From Tubiluchus corallicola (lineage: Eukaryota > Priapulida > Priapulimorpha > Priapulimorphida > Tubiluchidae), in NCBI GenBank assembly GCA_030141605.1, contig JAQGDQ010000048.1, positions 498,001 through 558,000 of the forward strand: a stretch of 60,000 bases of DNA, given 5' to 3'. Shown here in pieces: positions 1 to 11,442 of this stretch. Positions within the stretch are counted from its first letter, which is position 1; every line of letters starts with the position of its first letter. The notes under the pieces were generated by a model, which ran no database searches, had not been told where the DNA came from, and worked only from the letters and a program-made list of their open reading frames with translations. A program made the position numbers and the translations under genes.

Positions 1-3000
1 AAAATGGACCTGCTGTTGAAGCAACATATAAAATGGTAGATGTAGAGAAAACTGCCAATGCAGCCAAGCTAATGGACTATGATGAGAGTGTAACACAGAG
101 AGCTGCCATGTCAGATCGGGCTGTAAAAAGTCCTCAGCTATCTGTAGGTGAAGAAATTGGCAGGGTGGCTAAGGCTGAAATGGCTGCACACTCAGAAGCC
201 TTTAGCAGTGACAGTCACTCCACTACTTCTTGCTCAGATGATAATAGGGGGGCATTAACAGCATCTGTACCAAACTTTTCGTGCATAGAAAATGATGAAT
301 CAATGACAGCTTGTCTTACAAAAGACGGCGATGATGCTCGTAATGTGTTATCGTTGCCACAAGCCATTCTGTCTGGTGTGTCAGTTGATGGAACTATCAT
401 CACCCAAATTGGTTCTTCTAAAGAAGTTGGGGATAGCTACAGTTTGAGTGCCTCCACTAATGATGTTGATACAGATTTATCACAGACCACATTTCTGCCA
501 CAATATGATGACAGTTTACCTACATCATTACATGCAGAAAATGGCGCTGCTGCTGACTCAGCCAGTAAAATGGTTAAATCTGGTGATGTAGAAGAAACCC
601 CTAATGCAGCCAAGCTAACGGATTATGATGACAGTGTAACACAGAGAGCTGCCATTTCAGGTCGTGCTGTAAAAAGTCCTCAGCTATCTGTAGGTGAAGA
701 AATTGGCATGGTGGCTAAGGCTGAAATGGCTGCACACTCAGAAGCCTTTAGCAGTGACAGTCACTCCATTACTTCTTCACCAGATGATAATAAGGTGGCA
801 TTAACAGCATCTGTACCAAACTTTTCGGGCATAGACAATGATGAATCAATGATGGCATTTCTTAGAAAAGACAGTGATGAAGCTGGTAATGTGTTATCCT
901 TGCAACAAGCCATTATGTCTGGTGTGTCAGTTGATGGAACTATCATCACCCAAATTGGTTCTTCCAAAGAAATTGGGGATAGCTACAGTTTGAGTGCCTC
1001 CACTAATGATGTTGATACAGATTTATCACAGACCACATTTCTGCCACAATATGACGGTAGTTTACCTATGCCTTTACATGCACAAAATGGCACTGCTGCT
1101 AACGCAACAGGTGAAATGGTTAAATCGGTAGATGTAGAGGAAACTGCCAATGCAGCCAAGCTAATGGACTATGACGAGAGTGTAACACAGAGAGCTGCCA
1201 TGTCAGATCTTGCTGTAGAAAGTTCTCAGCTATCTGTAGATGAAGAAATTGGCAAGGTGGCTAAGGCTGAAATCGCTGCACACTCAGAAGCCTTTAGCAG
1301 TGACAGTCACTCCATTACTTCTTCACCAGATGATAATAAGGTGGCATTAACAGCATCTGTACCAAACTTTTCGGGCATAGAATATGAGGAATCAATGATG
1401 GCATGTCTTAGAAAAGACGGCGATGAGGCTGGTAATGTGTTATGCTTGCCACAAGCCATTCTGTCTGATGTGTCTGTTGATGGAACTATCATCACCCACA
1501 TTGGTTCTACCCAAAGCGTTGGGGATTGCCACACTTTTTGTGGGTCCATCAGTGATGTTGATGCAGATTTATCACAGATAACAATACAATATGATGACAG
1601 CTTACCTGTGCCATTGCATGCAGGAAATGGTGCTGCTGCTAATGCAGCAGGTAAAATGGTTAAATCGGTAGATGTAGAGGAAACTGCCAATGCAGCCAAG
1701 CTAATGAACTATGACGAGAGTGTATCTCAGAGAGGATATGGATGTGGAGAGAGAGAGGATTGGAGAGAGGACACCAATACGGATTACGATGTGAATATGT
1801 CGCAGGATGCTCTCGGGTTTCAATTTGATGGAAAAAGTTTACAGCAATCTGCATTACAAACTTTTGAGATGGCTAATGTGGCACCGGTTGCAAACAGTGA
1901 GGCATCTGAAAAAGGTAGTCATGCTAGAATATATGCACCAGCTAATGAAAGCCAAATACCAAAAATAAGTATACAAAAGTTCTCCTGTAGGAAATTTGAA
2001 GAACTTGTTGTTTCTGGACGAGGCAAATGTGAAATCGTGCACGTCTCGACTCTGCCGCAGTCAATTTTGCCAGACGTCTCAGAAAAATTGACTTCACCTG
2101 AAATTGCTAATAACTGTGACACAGTATTGTTTGCTGATGATGGCATTAAAAATGCAGTTGCTCTTGATGAGACTGAACTGGAGAACAAGACACTAGGGCA
2201 ACCGAATAAGGAAACATCAGTTGCTTCTCTGAGTTATAAACAATTGGCTTATGGCTATTCAGAACAGCAACCAGCTGATCAGTACTCTTTAACTTTGGAA
2301 TCAGGTAGTTTTCGTGTTAATGCAAAAACTGACTCTACCTGCCTGTCTTTGAACATTACGATGTCAGGAAAAGAAGAAAACATCGCCAATTCACATATAG
2401 TAGATAAAGCTACTGATAGTGCTACTACATTTGCCATGCCAGCCATTCAAGCCCAGCCGCAAGATGAGTATAACTCAAAATTGGAATCTAAAATACCTGA
2501 TAACTTGGGAGTGCATAGTGCCTTGGATACTCACACCCCAAGTTCAAGTTCTGTAGACAAAGAGTTTTCTTCAGAAAGCTTACTTAATGTAGTTGAAGAA
2601 AATAATGCCCTCTTGGAAGACACTACTGAACACAAATTCAGCGATGTTTTATTAGATTTAGCTGCAAATGGCAATCGTAGTGCTTTTGGCTCCACAGAAT
2701 TATTTAGCCCCTCTTCGTCAGAATTTTGTGAAACAGGACTAAATGTTTTTTGTGGAAAACCAAGTCCTGTGTCAAGTGATGCAGAATTTACTGATTTACT
2801 ATCTTTAATGGGCGACATGGAAAAATCATGTGATTCTGGAATTGACAGTCAAGCAGACGATTGTGATATCAAGTCGAAATTTAAACCTTCAGGTGTTATG
2901 CAGCCGCAAGTGTATTTGCTTGGGGGTAATATTCAAACAACAGATCAGTTTATGCCTGAATGCAAAATATTGCCAGCAGCTCAGAAACAATTTATCTATC

Positions 3001-6000
3001 AGGTATTTTCAGATAATGTAGTTGGTGCTAAGAGCTCAGATTTATCTGGTAACAACTACGCAAATAGAGAAACTGCCTGCCCATTTGAACAGGAAAATTT
3101 AGGGAAACAAAATATCAGAAATATGAAAAGCCACAATGACATCTATAAACTAAATATATTATCTGGTGCACCTGATAAAGACATCTGGCCAGAAATAAGT
3201 AATCACATGCAAAATAGTGAAACACCCTTGTCTGAATCATTCAAATTAATTGAGAAGATACCTTCGGTTGCTGGTGTTTCTGAATTCACTGAAATGCATT
3301 CCGCCAGGAAAACTCCTGCTGATCAGAAAATTCTTATTAATGGTGTCACAATACCAATAGCAGAAGGCATTAATAACAGTGAACCACATGCTACAGATCA
3401 AGGAGCTGCTCAAGAAACACCCAAAGAAGTAATTTCAGTTGTTGACAAAAAGGTAAACGAGGATGCAATACAGTCTGTAACAGCAGTTGCTGGTGCTCCT
3501 GTTTCAAATCAATCACAGTGCAAAAAACTACAGCAAGTTGGTGACATACTTTATGAAAAATTGGATGATGATGAACAAATAGTTACTGAAGATGTCCTAA
3601 CCCGTACAGTAGTTGCAACTACTAATCCTGGTTACAATCACATTTATTCTGGTGATCTAGATAAGTTAGATAAAGAAAAAATTGCTGCAGCTGATACGGA
3701 TGGCAGAAATTCCACAGCAGTAATAACTGCCCCTAGTGAGACTCAGAGTTACAGCAATAAAGTTGGGCATGACATGTCAGGAAAGTCTTCGATAGAAGCG
3801 GTAGTTGAGGATATGATAGCTCCTGTAGTAATCAGAACCACCGATCATGCTTCTAATCACCTTTACTCTAATAAACTAGATTACCTGGGTAGAGAAATTG
3901 GTGATACATTTGATGCTGTGCCGACAGAGGAAGAACTAACAGAAAGTGATTTTATAGTACACAAATCAAGCTCTTGTTTATTACATAAAATTACAACTAC
4001 TGAAGCTAGTGATAATGTGGAAAACACAGCCGTGCCCACTGAAATGGGTTTCCGTGAAAATAAAGTAAATCTGGTAAGTGATATAGTAGACGATGGTGAT
4101 GAGAGTGATGGTGATGGATCAGATGGGTCTTTAGATCGGCTTAGTGAAAACGAGCCAGGAACAACTCTAAGCTATTGTCTTGGTTCTTCCTTTGACAGAA
4201 AGCGCTATCTAAAATTGCAGAAGTCACTAGATACAGAAGCACCAGTCATTTTTGGTGAGAGTGAGATTGAGAAGACTGTGGACTGGGATTCTCTCATAAC
4301 AAATGTAGATTACAATCATACAACTTCTGATCTTGATTCCAATATACCTTCAGCTGCTGATATTTCTTTAAGTAGGGTGGCTGAAATAGATCTTCCAGAT
4401 GATAGCAATGATTTTGGTAGACATGTCAGACGACTCTCGGTTCATGACATCTTAACAAAGGCAGCCAAATATTTTACAGAACGCGAATTGCAAAAATCAT
4501 TGAACTTGTCTGTTGCCATGAAAGACCAACCAACAATACAACTCGGAAGCGACTTGCCCGAAAGTAATGGAAATACAGATGATAATAAATGCACATATAC
4601 AGCAGACAGTAATTGTATTGATTTACAGTCATTTACGTGCAAAGACAATATTGATATTACTAACCTTTCAATATGTGCATCCTTCGATAACAATTCCTAC
4701 TCACAAACCATGCCTTATGTTGGTGACAAGTGTCACGAGCAAGGTATTTGTGAAGAGAGAGAGGAGGAATCATACAGTGACAACTTTGTAAGTGATAGTA
4801 CGTCTCCAACTACTGATAGTGATAGATCTTTTCACTACGATGCATCAGTGTCTGGCAATGTACCAACTGGGCATTTTATAAGAGGATTAGACAAAAAGCT
4901 GGAGTCGCCACAGCCAAGTTTAGATAGCAGTATGGATTCTGACAAAAAACTCTTACAGATTAACTTTGATACCACATCGAGAGTGTCGTCAGCAGCAACA
5001 TCTCCATTACACACGTCACCAACATGTCGGCAGTCTAAATATGCTACAGAATGCCGCACTTCATCTTCAATGTCTGCAAGTTCAGTTGGAACATCTATAT
5101 TTTCTAGTCAAGATTCATTGAACTCGGAAGTTGTACCACCAAGTGAAAATGATCTTTTATCTGAGATTGAATGTAGTTCTGCTGAAAATAAGCAGGATAG
5201 TTTTAGTGAAGGTGCTATTGAAGTATCTGATGTTGACATAGGTGATTACTTTCGTGACATGCAGAAGAAATACCATACATCAGCCGACTTAGGTGACACA
5301 ATATCTCGTTATATCAGCAGCATGCTAACAGATGAAGAACAGCATAACAAGAACAATGCCATTTTAAGTGACGAAAGTAGTGATTACTCTTGTGATTCAG
5401 AAGTAGCAGTGTTACCCAAGTCTATTATTGAAGAAGCTTGCTCATTACCAAAAGCTGAATTAAAGGATGATGAACAATCAACTGAATTCGATCATACTGA
5501 GAACATGGAAACAAGTAAATTATTAAATTTATCACCGGAGGCGATTACTGGTTGCAAACACGAAACCAAACTCGAATCTTCACTAGACTCCATAAAATTG
5601 TTAGACCGTGCTAATGTAAGACCTAATAGCTTAGCCCTGAAAACAACCTTAAAACCTCGTTATTGTACAGAAACTTCTTCAGAAGAAGAGATAGAATATT
5701 TTGGCACAGAAGAAAAAGAAAACCATCCCTTCAAACTGAAACTAAATGATTACAAAGCAAAACAGGATAGTGAAACAAAGAATACTGCTGAGATAGCAAT
5801 TGATGATCTTGATGAAAATTCCATATCTGGTTACATGTCAGATGATTCAGCTACTTCTTGCAGTGACTCAGAAAATTCCCTGTTTGCCAGCAAGAACACT
5901 ACCACTTTTGAAATTCTTCATGGCCACAGCAACTTGGAATCTCAAAGCTTCCAACTAGACTTAAATAGAGAAACAAATATTCAATTAAATTTAGATAGCA

Positions 6001-9000
6001 AGCTAATGATGGAGAATTCTGGAGTGCCATCCAATGGCTCGGGAAATGAGCAGACTAACGAACACAATTCAGGATCTTCTAGTGACAATTCTGCAGGAAC
6101 ACCCAGTGATCAAACTGAAAATTCTTCAGACGAGGATGAAACGGATGACAATAAGAGTAATGGTGATGAAAATTCATCAGATGAGGGAGATGATGGTAAT
6201 AATAAAAATGGCAGTGACGACAAAAATTTTGTTTCTAGCCCTGAACAGGAAGAAGTGTCTCCAGAGTCTGATGCCGCTCCAGTATTTTCAACAGAAGTTC
6301 TTGGAACAGTAGAGTCAGTGGAGATGATCTTCGTACCAGGTACTTCATCCTCTGAAGACCATACCATACCTGTGACTGAGAAATTTTCTAATCAGTTTGT
6401 GTTGAAGAAAGAAACTTCCGATGAAGCTACTTTGCATGTAACATCCCCTAATGAAAGTGCAAAAGTAACAGACTCCAGCAGTACAACCAGAAACGCAAAT
6501 ACTGACAGCGATACCGATAGTGATGAAGGGGCTGAATACTGTGTTTCAACGCACACAATTCATCATGGTGCCCAAGTTCCTTCTCAAGCATATTTTGTTT
6601 CTGTAACTGACATAGCACAAAGTGTGACTGGTGAAGCTAAACACCGAATGCCAGGTACTGAAAACATAATTGAAACAGAATTGCATTCTCTTTCTTTAAA
6701 TGTAACATCTTCTCCAGTTGAGGGACGACGGGCTCAGCTCTATGCACCTTGGGCAAAAGGATATAGAAATACAGAAACAATTGCTGAACTTGGTGCTATA
6801 ATGGAAGTAGGTACAAGTGAATGTAGTAGCTCTTCCCCGGAACCAGTTTCACATGAAGATGGAATGGCAAGTGTGATAAATGTTCAAACTGCATATTGTG
6901 ATGCTGCGTCACATTTACCACTGTCAAAAACTCATGAAAACAAGAATGTGACAAGCAAAGCAATGGAAAATGACAAGCTCGCTGAGAAGGCTGAATCAGA
7001 TATTGCGATTTTAACAGAACAAAAGGAAATACCTTCAAGTTGCACTTTGCCAGTGAAGCATCTTCCATCTGTGTTTAGCTATAATGCAGTGTGCCAAGAG
7101 CATTTGCAAAAATCTGTGCTGCCACATCGATCCACTTATGCTAGGGAATTTGGGTTTCCTTTATCTAAGTCAGCTTCAGCAGATTCAGTTTCTGTCCACA
7201 AGTCAACTATAATTGATGCAGTCAAAAATGTGAACAGGTCATTTGAATCAATTCATTTTGTTGATTTGGATAACTTGACCACAGCATCAAAGGAATCACT
7301 TACTGAGAAGCCACTGCAAAATGGAAGCCGAATTTCTTCTATCAGCAATTTTTCAGCAGATAATCTTCCCTCCATTTCTCCTCTGCCAAGTCCGGATGTA
7401 GATAATGTTCCCTCATCACTTTTGTCTGCTAATTCATTATCTCAGCTCTCGTCAGTTGATTCCTTATCAGAAATAGTTTACTCTAGTGATTCTGCACCAG
7501 ACGAGTCAACCAAAAACATTAAGCAGAGTACTCCTATCATACCAGTACCTAGTTCATTGCCTCTTCCTGTACACTATAGCAGTATTGCTTCACTATCTGA
7601 CTTAAGCTTTTCTAAAGAGCTCGAAACAGGTGGCATAAATGAAAATGGCCTAAACAACTATATCAAAACGTTTACCAGCTTGCTGGCAGCGGAACATCAA
7701 GAAGTTGTGAATGTCAGTGATGAATTTGCAAATATATGTACTCGTGAGTCAAGACCTATTTTCAAGCGAAAGCCAGGAACAAGATCTTTGTCTTCATCCA
7801 GAACTGTTCAGAGACAAAATGAACACTGGCTGAGAACATCCTCTGCTGATGGTAGGCTTGACAGTGCCAGTTCTAGTCAGCCAACTGAAAGTTGTAGTTC
7901 TAACAGTGATCATGAATTTCAAGGTAGGACTTCACCAAAATTTGCCGAATCTAAGACATCGCTACCTTCATCTGTTGTTTCAACTGTTCCAACAATAAGT
8001 TCTTCTGCTGATAGTCTGACCTACGTTTTTGTAAACTGGCCAGGAGAAGATAACTCTGAAACTGTGAAAAGTATAGAAGGTAAATTGTCAAATCGTACTG
8101 ATAAGTCTGTTCTTAGTAAAGAATTGCTCCATCCAGGCCTGTTCGGCAATAAAAATGACAATAGTAATGCTGAGATATTTGTTCCGCATAGTTATGCCAA
8201 CACAGAAGCACTTAGTACCAGCCTTCCAGGACAGTTGCAAGGAAACTTTTCTCAAAGCTATCCCAAGTCTAAAAAATCTGTTTCTTGGAATGATCTAGAG
8301 TCTTACAGATTTGACAAGTCTGTTAATATAACTGATCAGGGATTACTAGCTGGCATGGATATATATTCAGCCTGGCATTTTGATCAAAGTCACAATTCTA
8401 GTCTTGCATCAGATAATTTATTGTGCACAGGTACTACAGACAGAGTCTTATCAGGTACTTCTCTTAAGGCTGTTGGAAGCTCTGAGTGGCCTCATGCTAC
8501 TGTTGCTAACTTATCAAAGCTGTCAGACATGTCTAAAGAAAATTCTAGTCTTCTTCGATCAATATCAGAAGAGCAGCTTGGAAAGACCCAGAAGCTGATT
8601 TCTGGACATCATTCTCTTCCCGATATTTCTCAACCAATTTTCTCCTTTATTGTAGTACCAAAGCCTGTGAAAACTAAAGATTCATTTAGCCAAACTATAA
8701 TAGAAATGCCTGCAGAAGGGATGATATGGAGAAGTGTTACAGAAGATATTTTGGAATCGAGTGCTGAGCATGCCAGAAAAGTTGTTGATTCTTCCACTCA
8801 GTATGACATTCAAATTGTTGAAGCCAAGAAACCCATACCTAGTGATGCTGAGAATGCTTCCCTAGTTCTGCTTGGTGAAGTTGATGAATCTCTTTATCCA
8901 GCTAAACAGTTATGCCATGAACCTGATGAAGTTTCTAAGAAACTAAATATTCCAAAAGTCAGGGTATCAAGAGAAAGCGATCTAAATTTTCAAACTCGTC

Positions 9001-10888
9001 ATTTGTTGCCATCAGTTGGAATATCAAATGATATCGAAGATAAGACACCCCTTAGAGAAAACGAATGGCATCAGGAGAAGAAATTGTGTGACTGTAATAA
9101 AGATGACACTAAATTCAGCGAGCCAACTCATCACGTCTTAGAAAGAAGGTTAAGCTCAGATGTATTTTCTCAAACTGATCCAGATTTGACATCTGCATCA
9201 CTCGTGACCAAGAGTACCCAAACTTGGCCCTCACTGTTACTTCTTGAAATTCAACAGCAACAAGAAGTTGAAGCTGTTGTGAGTATTAGGCATCCGCCAC
9301 TGCAGCTGTGTGATCTTGATGCTGTGGATGAATATTTGGACATTGAAGAGGAACCACTTTACAGAAAGACAGAAAAGGCTACACAGACACCATTAGCAGC
9401 ATTTGATGTTCATTCTGCACTGTACTTCGATTCTTGTCCCTGGGTTCCCAAAACTCCAGATAAACTGGACTTTATTGATGAAAGTATTGATCCAAGCTGT
9501 TGCAAAGACATTGAACAAGCTTTTCACGATGAAGCTGTCAGTCTGTATCACGCCTGTTTTCATGATCAGAATGAGTCATTTGATGTATATGGTGGGGATT
9601 CCTGGGTATTTGTTCCTGGACTACCTACCACTCAAGACAAACCTCCAAAACAAATCCAGATAACTCGTGTAAAACCTACTAAAACACTTCTGGTTGATGA
9701 TTTTTCTAACGAAGAACAAAGTCAATTTTTAAATTCAGATGCACTTCAGATTGCCGATGTTCAGCTGCAAAATTTTCAAGAACCAGAACAGACAAATGGT
9801 GAAGTGGTGAACAATGAAGGAATTGTCATGGAACAAATGCTTTTTCAGCCACCTCATTTTGTCCGTGAATCAAAAATATCTACTTCAGATACAGAAATGG
9901 GTCAGTTCCCTGATAAGTGTACAAGAATTAGTAGGATTAGACAGAAAAGTGACGATACCCTTACAAGGTCCAGTTCAGCTCCAGATGAAACAACAGTCTA
10001 TTCTGAACTTGTAAAAGGAGGCGTGTCACCATGGAGAGTTGCGTCTGATGACGATGGTGTTGAAAAGATTATCCAAGATGAAATAGATGCCCTTAGAAAT
10101 GAACGCCAAGAAGTAGCAGGACTGTTGATGCAAGAACTTGAACCAAAATTTAGTGGTGATGAACTACCGGATTGGAAGGTTCTTGGGTCAAGTGAAGAAA
10201 GTTCAGGTGAAGACACTGGCAAGAATAACGAAATAGTAACTGATTTTGGGTTATACTTGCACGGAATGATAGCAGATATTAACGGTCATATACTGAGGTT
10301 AGAAAGAGCTAAATGTCGGTTAAAAAATAAAACAATGAAACAAAAAATGAGACTTGGTCATAATGAGTCATTGGAAAAGTTTAAGACTGAACAAGATGAG
10401 GAACTAAACAGACTGCATAAAATGAAATTCAACTGCAGTAGTCAAATTCTGCAACCGGGCCTTCCTTTGTGGCCCCAGTCTCCGTCACTAAACTCTTTTA
10501 AGCAGTCTCCTACTGGACTTCGACAGCATCTTTCTGACATTCGTCAGCAAGTGATATGGGCCAATGCAGAATCACCAAAACGACCTATGTCTAGTCCTCC
10601 AACACTCAGTCGTTCCGTTAGCTTTGACACTGCAACACAGTCAGCTGATGCCCCTCTTGAGTCATCATCATATAAAGTCACTCAGCGTGACTTACAACAA
10701 GCATTGCGGTACTTTCCCGTGAAATGTGACTCAGACTCTCCTTCTCTAACAAGTGAGGCTTCATCAGAACTTGAAACCCTGCTGGAAGACATAAAAAAAA
10801 TCAGAGAGTTGTCAGAAAATGAAATTGCAAGAGCCACTGAAAAGTTTGGGAGCTTGAATGGAGAAAAGCCATGTTTGATTAATATACA
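1..10888 (+). CDS. Giant exon of a very large disordered, repeat-containing protein (5' partial)
   Basis: The frame is open from the first complete codon at base 3. The ATG at 33 is not the start, because the ten codons before it match the same place in the later repeats, so the gene enters from the left. The exon encodes about 3,630 residues, rich in Ser, Asp, Glu, Asn and Thr, with no membrane segment or catalytic domain I can recognise. Counting from the ATG at 33: 182-residue tandem repeats at 1-565; a very acidic Ser/Asp/Asn/Glu tract near 2010-2070; possible coiled-coil helices near 3337-3365, 3400-3464 and 3577-3608. Short motifs of KxTQT type (K3060, K3115) and RVxF type (K2748-W2752, R3527-F3531) are visible. 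The exon ends at ACA|GTAAGG in phase 2 and joins in frame to 11,128. Without splicing, translation stops at the TAA at 10,890-10,892. Family unknown; a cytoskeletal or scaffold role is only inference. Confidence 0.9.
42..1735 (+). repeat. In-frame 546-base tandem repeat inside the giant exon
   Basis: The segment starting VEKTANAAKLMDYDESVTQR recurs at 42, 588, 1134 and 1674. Spacings are 546, 546 and 540 bases (182, 182 and 180 residues). Three units are complete. The fourth breaks off after about 20 residues, at VSQRGYG. The bases before 42 match the end of a unit, so more copies probably lie to the left. Copies are very similar at DNA level, including silent sites, which suggests recent duplication or gene conversion. 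Each unit has a conserved SSDSHS...ASVPNFSG core and a DGTIITQIGS core. Confidence 0.93.
6061..6232 (+). other. Acidic Ser/Asp/Asn/Glu low-complexity tract in the giant protein
   Basis: Codons for residues about 2010-2067 encode almost only Ser, Asp, Glu, Asn, Gly, Thr and Lys. The tract lacks hydrophobic residues and should be disordered and strongly negative. Many Ser-x-x-Glu/Asp sites fit casein kinase 2 substrates. No specific function can be assigned. Confidence 0.75.
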
Positions 10889-11127
10889 GTAAGGGAAACT
10901 TTAACACTTCATTTTTAGACTGTGTTAGATAAGCATTCATTTCAGTACTCTATGAGTTAAGCTCATGGTTTACTATTTGGAAAATGACATGTATTTACAC
11001 TTTAGAGATAATCCAACATAATAACCTTATTTCAATTCTTGAAGATATTTAAAAACTCTGCTAATACTTTTATGATCTTAATATCTCAGCTTAATTGTTG
11101 TTACATAATTTTGTCCCCTTTTTGTAG

Positions 11128-11215
11128 TGACTATCCTGCTGGGCATTCACAAAAGCAAAGGAGTGACACTGAAGAAAGAACATCAGTGCCAAATACTGAT
11201 AACACTCTCGACATG
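11128..11215 (+). CDS. Internal 88-base exon of the giant-exon gene
   Basis: A pyrimidine-rich tract ending in TTTGTAG precedes this segment and ATG|GTAAGC follows it. One base completes the CA_ codon left by the giant exon, giving His. The next 29 codons are open (DYPAGHSQKQRS... to ...NTLDM) and end at a codon boundary, so the exon is phase 2 to phase 0. This fits both neighbours. The introns are 239 and 227 bases. The product is hydrophilic like the rest of the protein, with no recognised domain. Only sequence signals support the splice sites, but the three-way phase match makes them likely. Confidence 0.82.
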
Positions 11216-11442
11216 GTAAGCACCTCACTGTCTCATTCCTTAGTTTGCAAATGTCATTAGAGTGCTTTAGTCTTTTGTAGCTGCATGTTTATCTAGATGA
11301 TTGTTCTTGGATGGGTTACGCACTTTAAAATTACTCATTCAGTCTTATTTTTCACCTACCATGAATGCTTTAAATGTAATTGTTCATCATACTTTCTTAG
11401 TATTGGAGTTAACAGGTTTATTCACAAAGAAACTCTTTTCAG

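Noticed and set aside
33-35. ATG at 33 as the start of the giant protein
   Set aside because: Upstream codons are open and match the equivalent repeat positions, so the coding sequence begins outside the window.
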